Positions 1 through 7,457 of a DNA stretch of 10,373 nt are shown one piece after another. The position numbers and the translations under genes were made by a program. Under the pieces are notes generated by a model. The model was not told the origin of the DNA. It saw only the letters and a list, made by a program, of their open reading frames with translations, and did no database searches. Source of the stretch: Paraglomus occultum (Eukaryota; Glomeromycota; Glomeromycetes; Paraglomerales; Paraglomeraceae); the NCBI GenBank assembly GCA_910592205.1, contig CAJVPJ010001346.1:1-10373 (forward strand), in the 5' to 3' direction. How positions within the stretch are numbered: the stretch's first letter is position 1; each line of letters opens with the position of its first letter.

Positions 1-1
1 A

Positions 2-202
2 CAAGGAAATGCTCAAGCACAAAATAAACTTGGCTATGGTTATCAAAATGGATTTGGAGTAGAAAAGGACATTAAAAGGCTGCTGAATTGTATAGAAATG
101 CAGCAAGCAGAACAAGGGGATGCAGATGCACAATATAATCTTGCTCAATGTTATGCCAATGGGATTGGGGTAGGAAAGATAGATCTATCGCCATTCTTTT
201 AA
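2..202 (+). pseudogene. Sel1-repeat fragment, frame-damaged
   Basis: The reading frame from base 2 gives about two Sel1-like repeats (35-40-residue helical hairpins related to TPRs). Visible motifs are AQNKLGYGYQNGFGVEKD, then EQGDADAQYNLAQCYANG with IGV, ending at TAA 200-202. Between the two matches the frame reads RLLNCIEMQQ, which is not Sel1-like. The same bases in the next frame give KAAELYRNAA, the expected end of a Sel1 helix pair. A one-base loss after the VEKDIK codons and a one-base gain near 110 therefore seem to compensate each other. Sel1 similarity stops near 180. In Glomeromycotina such repeats are often attached to kinase or BTB domains, but the upstream part lies outside the window. 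It may be the decayed 3' end of a larger gene or a stray fragment. Confidence 0.75.
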
Positions 203-964
203 TGATAATGTAGCCTCTAATTATTATTATGCAAGTTTAGCAACGCAATGCAAATGAAACTTGCTATGCAAGTGTACGAACTATGCGTGTCAACATCGCA
301 AAATAACGTTTAATTTGCCCTATCCAAAATTTGAACAAAGATTAACTAGTTGTAACAACAAAAAATTTAACTCGTATGTAACAAAGAAACACTAACACTG
401 TGAGTGAATAACCAGAAGAATCAAAAACAAAAAGCATCGTTATGCACAATTGATACTGACTCTTGTGATAATAGTATCATAACAACAGCGATGCGATGAA
501 ATCCGCTACTGACTCGGAAAAAGAAGTGACGAATAGCAAAACTAACAAACGAATCACAAAAGTGTTAATACCAGAGCTAGCGTCAATACTTATAAAACTT
601 TAAACTTTTCTTCGTTTATATTAATTGATTGTATTAATTAAGAACACTTTGTATTAAACATCTTATGTAAATCCCGCATTTACATCTGTTAATCAGGTGA
701 CGGCATTCAACCTGAGTCTAATGATTGCCTTATAGTCTATTCTTATCAAACTGTAACGTTGTTGCGCTATAAAAAGCTATATTCCACGATCAATACGTAA
801 GACTTTATTTTCAAGTTACGCCATCTGCTACCAAATATTGCATACGGGGTAGTGAGAGATGAATAAGGAATGTGAGATACATGTTGAGGGGAATTCAGAG
901 GCAGAAATACAGAAATACTGACACTTAGGGATTGGCGGTGGCTGATATTTGTGTTTTCAAGCAC
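203..964. other. intergenic, nothing recognised
   Basis: This AT-rich stretch between the Sel1 debris and the promoter of gene A has stops in all frames. The longest open frame (minus strand, 767-988) lacks a recognisable domain, splice context or low-complexity bias and overlaps the conserved upstream region of gene A. I see no RNA gene or transposon ends. Confidence 0.5.
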
Positions 965-1074
965 AATGCAGGTGATATGACACAACATATTTTAACCCAA
1001 TAGAAATAGTATAGCTTAGCTTATATCCCGCAGTCCGTCGTTAAGTGAATGACTACTGTGATCATTCTTATTCA
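965..1074 (+). promoter_or_regulatory. upstream region shared with gene B
   Basis: The 110 bases before the ATG of gene A resemble the 97 bases before the ATG of gene B (7361-7457). The clearest block is AATGCAGGTGATATGACACA here against AATGCAAGCAATATAACACA there (16 of 20 identical). TTATATCC at 1020-1027 lies about 50 bases before the ATG, comparable to TATAAAA at 7410-7416 in gene B, so both could be TATA boxes. This suggests the duplication carried its core promoter. The TATA assignment is inference. Confidence 0.45.
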
Positions 1075-4000
1075 ATGGCATATCAGGTAAAGCATATAAC
1101 ACTTATCATACTCTATCATAAAGCGCTAACTCGTTTGCATTCACATCATAGGAAACTGAAAACTCAACCTCCACCGGTTACGTACTGGCAACGCTCAACA
1201 GCACTCCTAAACTTATTATCATACGCAAACTGATTGAACAAGGATATACTTCAGCAGATGCACAAGTAAAGGAATTTTTGACGGACATACAGTATCCAGA
1301 AAATCTTTATGCGCTCAAACACATCATTGAACATGAAGGGCAATCTGTGTCAGTAGAGATGCTAACAGCGGCTATGGAGAGTCTGTATCCTCAAAAGACT
1401 GATTATGATAAAGTCTTTTCGGAAGAGGCGTCTATTAAATTGGAGTGGCAATTACGAACCATCCTTACTATACTAGAGCGAATGTGTGAACGTAAATTCC
1501 AATTTACTTGTCAGTTTTTCGATGACATTAAAAATGCTGCCTCCGCATACAAAAAGATGAACAACAAAATTATGCAGTATGGAGAGAAGTCTAATTGTTC
1601 AGAATTTAATGAGCTGGCCGAAAAGACAAAAAGTTTTAGATGCAACTATGATAATAAATATCTCTTCAAACTCATTAAGAACACGTTAAACAGTATTTGT
1701 GGCGATGAGAATTACCAGCAGACAGGTTTAGACCGAGCTATCACAGTATTAAAAGCCTTACTTGTTTTTGCCCCTACATCAGTTAAAGTGACTACTAGTG
1801 TCGAAGTTTCTTTTGGTGATTTTGACCTGAAGAGAACGTGGAATTATCTTGCAGAAGCATTCCAGATTGAATCATCAGGTGAACCATGGTACACAACTTG
1901 GAGAACACTTAATAATTTGCAAAAGATTCTTGATGAGTGGAGTCGGGAAAAAGATCATGGAATTCCAATAGCCTTTAAAGAAAGACTGTTTCTTGAATTT
2001 CTCTGGTTTCACACCAATTTGTGCTATTCTGATAGTACAGCTGGGAATCAAGAAGTGCTTTGGTTTGGAATTTTAGATCTTGTTCAGCTACTTATACAGA
2101 GTACATTTTCTGCAACAACACAAGCTATCTGCTATTACCTAGCATTAGACTCACTCAATAATGCAGTCAGTGAGTTTATTCAATTCAAGTCAATTGAAGT
2201 CTTATTGTGTCTTGAAGCCAAAAACAAGAAATTGCTTGTTACAATACCTGATGACATTGCTAATTGTGATGAGGAAGATATACCAAAACTGGTGGAAATT
2301 TATTATTATTTGAAAGAAAAACTAAAAATTGAATCAAAACTGTGGTTGATATACTCACAAGACACAATAGAAATGATGGATCAGGATGTAAAAATAAAAG
2401 GCAAAGATAAAGGTAAAGAAAGATTTGATAAAAAAAGTCCAATTGACCATATTGCAGAAGATTTCAAATGCCCAATTACTTGTGAAATCGTTGAAGGGTT
2501 ATATCAACTCAACTGTCAACATTTAGTTAGTCCCAAGGTTTTTTCATCATTGGAGAGACAGGAATGTCCCTACTGTAGGACTGCATTCGAAGAGAATGGT
2601 GTGTATTATTTACCACAACAGACAATATACAACAACATTCAGCATTATCTCATAAACACAGAAGATAATCAAGACATGTATGATTCAATTATTGACAACA
2701 ACACAGTTGCAGAGAAAAAAAAAAGTAGGAGGCAGTATTATTTTGGTTTTACTTTGAATATTAATATGAATGCAATTTGGAAGACAATAACAGCACCAAA
2801 TGTCAAAAAACTGTTTCAAAAGGGTGAAATTGCATATAAAACTGGTGACTTGGAATATGCTTTAAACATATACACACAAATAATACAAGTTTATCCCACA
2901 AATTATGTGGCTTTATTTAATAGAGCATTGGTCAAATTAAAAATGGGAAGTGTTCAAAAGGCTTTGTTTGATTTTGAAACAGCAATTGAAGTGAACAATA
3001 TATATGATAATACTTGGTACCAAAGCATATTCATGTATGTGACTCTTCAAAGTGAGGAACAGGTTGATTTTTTTAATCTTTATGACTTTCATACACAAGA
3101 AAATACATTTGATGTAATATATAAATTTGTATACAACTTTGGACATTTTGATGTGAAATGGCTTGAATTTCTTATGGATAGTTGCACTTTCAAAGCAATG
3201 CTTAACCTAAATAGCATTGAATGGCAACCACTGTGTAACCATTATACTGGAACAGATGATTATACCAGATGGTATGACACTGCTGTGACATGGTATAGCA
3301 AATATAACAATGCCCCATACAATCACACATATATAAATGTGTTGTTTTTTGAAAGAGTATATTATATGCATAAAAGTAAGTTGTACTTGATTAAAGTACT
3401 TTATATATTATTACCTTATCTATTATTACATTAACTTGTTTATATTTACTATTATTAGGACATCTGAAGGCACATTTTGCATTTGAAAGTCATATTGAAG
3501 ATCGTAACAAAGTATTTAGGTAAGTAAATTGATAACACTTTTTTGTTTATAATAGTACTTTACGCTAACAAAATTATTTATCATTATATTTAATAGTGAT
3601 TATTCTTTGTGCATTGGTGGACCTAATAAAGCAAGTGTTTACAATAGTGTGATTGAGATTCTGTATAATCATGAATATCAACTAATAAACCATCATATAT
3701 TAGATAACAATACCCATATTCAAAGTACCTCCAAATACATACAAGCTCGGCATTTTGTTGAGGAATAGGTCGGGGAAGCCGTCGATTACAATTGTAGTAC
3801 GTATACAATAATTATTGATTCGGTATTTTGTGCCACATAATAATAGACATTGTTTTGTAGATAAAAACATCAACTGAAGAAATACAATATAAAATAAATA
3901 TTGAATTTATTGGCATTGTTGAATATATTTTACCATGCGTGGTTAATGTTTTTTCAGAAGATGACCTTATTTTGGAATTTGATATCAGTGATAATTATGA

Positions 4001-4275
4001 TGTAACCTCTGGTTATTATGTAAGTATCGCTTATATATTCGGCTATGTTAATGTAAACTGTATTTACTTTATTCTAATTTTGACTGTATTATGTATTACA
4101 GTTATATTTCGAACTTTTTTGGGTTTGTTTATATTCGGAAGAAAAATTACAAACTATGCAAAATAACTTAAAAATTAAAACAAAATTAAACGGAGTAAAA
4201 TTAATTGACTATGGACAGTTTAGGTATCGAAATAAATATTTACTAGATAGATTTAAGTGTTACGGCGATCGATAA
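1075..4275 (+). CDS. Gene A: RING/U-box-like, TPR and beta-domain protein, seven exons (918 aa)
   Basis: Exons are 1075-1086, 1152-3375, 3459-3519, 3597-3630, 3704-3796, 3861-4019 and 4102-4275, joining in frame to TAA 4273-4275. The ATG is the first after an in-frame TAA at 1042. The N-terminal part (about 1-430) is helical by composition and matches no family I recognise. Residues 444-479 form a RING/U-box-like module: C444, C448, C459, H461, C476 and C479. Residues 555-588 and 589-622 are two TPRs, with G562, A574, Y578 and P586, then A596, A608, F612 and A615, at consensus positions. Residues about 767-918 (IFKVPPNTYKLG, then LILEFDISDNYDVTSGYY) look beta-rich. A RING/U-box with TPRs would suit a ubiquitin ligase or chaperone-linked scaffold, but this is inference. 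No signal peptide is seen. If intron 4 is not spliced, the frame ends at TAG 3766-3768 (822 aa). Confidence 0.82.
1087..1151 (+). other. Intron 1 of gene A (65 nt, phase 0)
   Basis: The donor is CAG|GTAAAG, the branch site CTAAC at 1126-1130 and the acceptor CATCATAG|GAA. It separates the four codons MAYQ from the long exon. The same intron position, flanking residues and branch motif occur in gene B. The long exon has no ATG before its first conserved block (ETENST), so this splice is needed to supply a start. Confidence 0.85.
3376..3458 (+). other. Intron 2 of gene A (83 nt, phase 1)
   Basis: The donor is AAAA|GTAAGT and the acceptor ATTATTAG|GAC, with TTAAC at 3431-3435 as a possible branch site. 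Without splicing the frame continues into a hydrophobic AT-rich tail and stops at 3432-3434. That is typical of an unspliced intron rather than a real C-terminus. Splicing opens a 61-nt exon. Confidence 0.85.
3520..3596 (+). other. Intron 3 of gene A (77 nt, phase 2)
   Basis: The donor is TTTAG|GTAAGT, the branch site CTAAC at 3565-3569 and the acceptor TTTAATAG|TGA. Exon 3 (3459-3519) lies between two GTAAGT/AG introns and stays open in the required frame. Confidence 0.85.
3631..3703 (+). other. Intron 4 of gene A, probable GC-AG intron (73 nt, phase 0)
   Basis: The donor is AAA|GCAAGT, the strict consensus that GC-AG introns need. ACTAATAAAC at 3681-3690 is a strong branch-site match, 17 nt before the acceptor ATATTAG|ATA. 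Removal moves the frame from the one ending at TAG 3766-3768 to the one reading KVPPNTYKLGILL. That frame then joins three further exons without a stop. Weaker GT donors in the same phase exist at 3637 (GTTTAC) and 3649 (GTGATT). A one-base sequence error is the other explanation. Confidence 0.65.
3797..3860 (+). other. Intron 5 of gene A (64 nt, phase 0)
   Basis: The donor is GTA|GTACGT and the acceptor TTTTGTAG|ATA. The flanking exons join as PSITIV followed by IKTSTEEIQYK, both beta-strand-like and in the same phase. Confidence 0.75.
4020..4101 (+). other. Intron 6 of gene A (82 nt, phase 0)
   Basis: The donor is TATTAT|GTAAGT, the branch site CTAAT at 4074-4078 and the acceptor TGTATTACAG|TTA. 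Read through, the sequence gives a very hydrophobic stretch ending at 4166. Spliced, it gives a 57-codon polar final exon closed by TAA 4273-4275. Confidence 0.8.
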
Positions 4276-5608
4276 AGATGCGTACAGCATGGTTATGAAT
4301 TATACACCAACTTATATGTTTATTCACTTAAAGTGTAGCTGTATTTTCTGTATTTGATAACAGTAAACACAACCATTAACGTATAAAGAAACGCTCGCTG
4401 CTTAACCAATTAGGTCACCTAAGTTTTCAAAATTGAGTTACTTATTGATCTGTTGACTTGCACGTCTCTTTTATATGAGAAAGTTAGGCCAAATGAGATA
4501 AAAACCGGTTTACTGCGAAATAATCTAATAGCTTTATCTAACAGATTGATTGTGCCGTAATGATCTACGCCAGACATTTTTATGCATTTTTGTCCTTTAT
4601 TTAGACGTCAAATTTAGTAATGTCCATATTATACATTGACAGCAAAACCGAAATCGCTTTTTCATATATTAATATGACTGTATTAACTGAGAGGCAACTA
4701 GCTTATTAGGCATTAGAGTTTTCTTACATCAAAGTATCTGTATCAGTAAAGAAATAAAGACAGTGATAAATGCAAAAAATCAAATTGATAATCAAGTTAT
4801 GTGAGTGACAAAAGTTTTTTGCGTTATATTTCTGTTATGATTTCAACAAGGTTTTCTTTATTGCAAGCAAATGTTGCACAGGAATTCTAAAACGGATGAA
4901 AGCGCATGATGAGACGTCTGAAGAAGGGCATTTTTGTTCCCAACGAACAAAAATTACGTATGAGTGTTTGTAGATATAGGTATAGAAACAAAAGTATATA
5001 GAAAAAAGCGACCCCCCCCTTTTTTTTACCGTCGATTATTAACAGAAAAGGGGAAAAGCTAGAGCGGAGCAGAGTATAATCGCTTATTGGCAGTTTTATT
5101 GCATACAGATTTTGACCAATAAAATCGTTCCGCTTTAAACATTCCCCGGGAAAGACGTAAACAACTAACCAAAAAAAGCCCAAATAAAAGCGAAGGATAC
5201 ACAGAAGAGTCAAATGTTACACTAATATGCATACTTTGAGCCGCTGATTTCTTCAATGTTAAAATACTCAACGTATGCTATATTAACACTTAATATATAT
5301 TAGTACTTAATTTTATTATCCTGAAAAAAAGAGGGAAAAAAACATATGCCTTACTAAACTTTATTTCTTGGAAACCTTAAAAACGTTTTCATACAGCATC
5401 AGCGTATCGAAATCTCTGATCTATAAAACTTTGTGTAACGTTTAATTCAATGCATTGCAATTTATTACGCTATATAAATAAGAACAATAAGACTTGCGCA
5501 CTATCTATCGATGATAAATTTCAATTGGCACTCTTGATCAATGAATGGCAAATACTATTGGTTACATCAAAAAGTGTATAAGGAAGAACATAATTGAAAA
5601 TTTGATAA
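4276..5608. other. intergenic spacer with a C8T8 tract
   Basis: There is no convincing gene in this AT-rich spacer. Minus-strand open frames at 4887-5271 overlap one another, run through the homopolymer and show no domain. C8 (5012-5019) followed directly by T8 (5020-5027) is the one striking feature. No clear polyadenylation signal for gene A stands out. Confidence 0.5.
5012..5027. repeat. C8T8 homopolymer pair
   Basis: Eight C are followed directly by eight T, isolated in AT-rich DNA. The lengths may be affected by sequencing error. Confidence 0.7.
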
Positions 5609-5610
5609 TA

Positions 5611-5630
5611 CAGTCGCACTTGTCTATTTG
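5611..5630 (+). repeat. Left terminal inverted repeat of the MITE
   Basis: It is CAGTCGC plus TGTCTATTTG separated by three bases. Its inner ten bases (5621-5630) also pair exactly with CAAATAGACA at 5650-5659, giving a subterminal hairpin with a 19-nt loop. Confidence 0.8.
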
Positions 5631-5990
5631 GGATCAATAGATTTTTACGCAAATAGACAGAATATGCGAATATACGTTATCACAAAATTGTTGATACTCA
5701 AAATTTTACCATTACGCTCTCTTGTACAATATTTTATCGCTGATAAAGAACACTACATTAAAAGCAATCAATAATACTACTAAATCTGTTTAAGAAGAGA
5801 ATAAGCAAAGAATGACCCAAAGAATTGATAAAGCGGTGTGAATAAAAGCGACGTTAGTAAATCATCTGGTTGATCTCTCCTTTTATAGTTTGCATATATA
5901 TGCACGTATACGTTATGCAAATAGCTAATAGGTCCACTAAGGGACGGAGCTCCTTTATGCAAATGGACTGATTATGCAATATACGTTACG

Positions 5991-6011
5991 CAAATAGACA
6001 GGTAGCGACTG
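5991..6011 (-). repeat. Right terminal inverted repeat of the MITE
   Basis: This is the inverted partner of 5611-5630. It matches the outer CAGTCGC and inner TGTCTATTTG exactly and has four rather than three bases between them. A TAA/CAA triplet run follows immediately at 6012-6034. Confidence 0.8.
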
Positions 6012-6013
6012 TA

Positions 6014-6557
6014 ATAATAATAACAACAACAATGACAAGAATAGCTTGGAAAATACCAACTACTTGGTACGCTAGATTAATATTCGTGCGTGGGATATAA
6101 CTGCCTTTCATAGTTAAATGTCATGCAATATTTTTCCTTTCAGTAATACCCGTTGAGATTGAGACAAACTGTTGTCCTTTTTGCGAAAGTGGGAAAACTG
6201 CTTGGCGGAAATAATGCAAAACTTTCGATTATAATTATACATTATTTGTAACTTTATTGAAGATTCTCAATTTCGTATGTTCATATGGCATACGGAGGAC
6301 AATAAATATATCTAAGTCCAAATTCCGTTCCTCTCCTTTTAATAACTAACATTTTCAATGAAATCTTAGCAGTCTTGAACTTGTTGGGCGTCAAGCAACC
6401 TGCCGTGTGAACAAAGAGTGAGAATAATTAACGTTCAACTACTCATTTATATTACCTAGTAATTTATCCAACGGGGGTTAAAATTTTGTAACAAACCGTT
6501 TAACATAATAAGCAACATTAATCTAGTTTACAGAAATGTAAACGCGAAGCTACCTCT
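6014..6557. other. intergenic, short triplet run only
   Basis: It begins with a TAA/CAA simple repeat touching the MITE end. The rest shows no domain, RNA gene or repeat that I can support. Confidence 0.4.
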
Positions 6558-6918
6558 TTAGAAAAGTGTGAAAGGCTGGGCGAGCAATCGTGTGTGTGTG
6601 AGAAAGATAGGGAGAGCGGGCAAGTATTAAAAAAGTGAGAAAGTAAAAAGTAATTATAAAATAGCAAAAATGCAATTACGACAAAAAAAAAATTAGCAAG
6701 AGAGCGATCGAAAGTGCGAGAAAAGTGAGTGAAAGCAAAGATAAAGTAAGAAACGAAATCAAGATGTAATTGCTGGAGAAAAAATTAACTGAATAAAAAT
6801 GTAAGTGATTGGAAGAGAGCGGAAGAGCAATTAAAATAATAAGAAAAAAGAAAAGCTAGGGCGTAAGGGATTGAAGAAAATAAAAATTAAAAAAGAAACG
6901 AAAAGCGAAGATGAAAAC
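6558..6918 (+). repeat. Purine-rich stretch with degenerate GAGAAAGTGA-type units
   Basis: Over about 360 bases the + strand is mostly A and G, with recurring GTGAGAAAG, GCGAGAAAAGTGAG, GGAAGAGAGCGGAAGAGC and AAAAGAAAAGC words and a GTGTGTGTG run at 6590-6598. All frames contain stops. It resembles a decayed GA-rich microsatellite. The strand asymmetry could allow triplex or nucleosome-excluding behaviour, but this is inference. Confidence 0.55.
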
Positions 6919-7360
6919 TACTATTAGTGACAAAGACAAATTTCATGTTTTCGAAAAATCGAGCCAATAATACGTAAATTTTTGCACAGCCGTTGATAAT
7001 AGTCATGAATCAACGATCAACAAACCAAGTAAATTCTACGAGCATAAAATTCGTGGTCATTGTGTCATTAGTGACTGACGACAAAGACCAAATGTCTTTC
7101 ACGTGATGTGACCGCAGCGGCGATTTTTACTATAATTGTTTTGTCGGGCGGCCTATACCAAAGTCCGACCGTTTACAGATCGGTTGTATACTTTTCTGAC
7201 CATGTTATACTCAGTACAGACATTTCTACCCTCGAGCAGACAGTAACAATGCATTTAGTCAATTTAAAATCTCTTAAGCTTTTTAGCAATAAAATTGTCA
7301 AAGTCATACAAGACAGGTAATATAACATAACCAATAACGTTATATAATATTACAAATATA
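6919..7360. other. spacer before gene B with a CACGTG palindrome
   Basis: ATTAGTGAC followed by CAAAGAC and AAAT occurs at 6923 and, in a longer version, at 7067. The second copy leads into TTTCACGTGATGTGACC, which contains the E-box palindrome CACGTG (7100-7105). The following 200 bases are less AT-rich and open on the + strand (7108-7320) but have only a GTG at the start and no recognised domain, so I do not call a gene. Confidence 0.4.
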
Positions 7361-7457
7361 AATGCAAGCAATATAACACAATCAATGACGACAGGGATGG
7401 AATACTGCTTATAAAACTCGTTGTTATTAATTAACGACTAACAGCATCTTCTTCCCA
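7361..7457 (+). promoter_or_regulatory. Promoter region of gene B, shared with gene A
   Basis: It aligns by eye with 965-1074. TATAAAA at 7410-7416 lies 42 bases before the ATG and is the better TATA candidate of the two. An in-frame TAA at 7428 shows that translation cannot begin further upstream. Confidence 0.5.

Larger units (their letters stand above)
5611..6011. mobile_element. 401-bp MITE with Tc1/mariner-type ends
   Basis: The left end (5611-5630) reads CAGTCGCACTTGTCTATTTG. The right end (5991-6011), reverse complemented, reads CAGTCGC, then TACC, then TGTCTATTTG, so the ends are imperfect terminal inverted repeats of 20-21 bp. Both ends are flanked by TA (5609-5610 and 6012-6013), the target duplication typical of Tc1/mariner elements, which often begin with CAGT. 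The 14-mer ACGCAAATAGACAG occurs near each end (5647-5660 and 5988-6001). Related ATGCAAAT(A/G)G copies lie at 5915 and 5957. There is no transposase, so the element is non-autonomous. The superfamily is inferred from ends and TA only. Confidence 0.8.

Noticed and set aside
3725-3768. Nonsense mutation (TAG 3766) or one-base frameshift making gene A a pseudogene.
   Set aside because: A GC-AG intron with good donor, branch and acceptor explains both the stop and the frame change without invoking damage, though sequence error remains possible.
3623-3808. Minus-strand open frame opposite the exons of gene A.
   Set aside because: It lies antisense to exons 4-5 of gene A and is explained by their coding constraint.
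4391-4420. Minus-strand sequence TGACCTAATTGGTTAAGCAG resembling the D-arm/box A of a tRNA or tRNA-derived SINE.
   Set aside because: No box B (GGTTCGANTCC-like) follows at the right distance and no acceptor stem pairs, so it is not called a tRNA or SINE.
4887-5271. Overlapping minus-strand open frames of 108 and 70 codons.
   Set aside because: They overlap in different frames, run through or beside the C8T8 tract and show no domain or intron context. Chance opening is the better explanation.
5780-5962. Minus-strand 60-codon open frame inside the MITE.
   Set aside because: No transposase motif is seen. The frame overlaps the subterminal repeats and the element is too short to be autonomous.
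6140-6210. A TTTCAG acceptor-like site followed by a 23-codon frame with CCPFCES, suggestive of a zinc ribbon exon.
   Set aside because: It is too short, has only one Cys pair and no donor-linked neighbouring exon.
7108-7320. Plus-strand open frame of 70 codons with slightly higher GC, beginning at GTG.
   Set aside because: It has no ATG start and no recognised motif. It could be a remnant but has no positive support.
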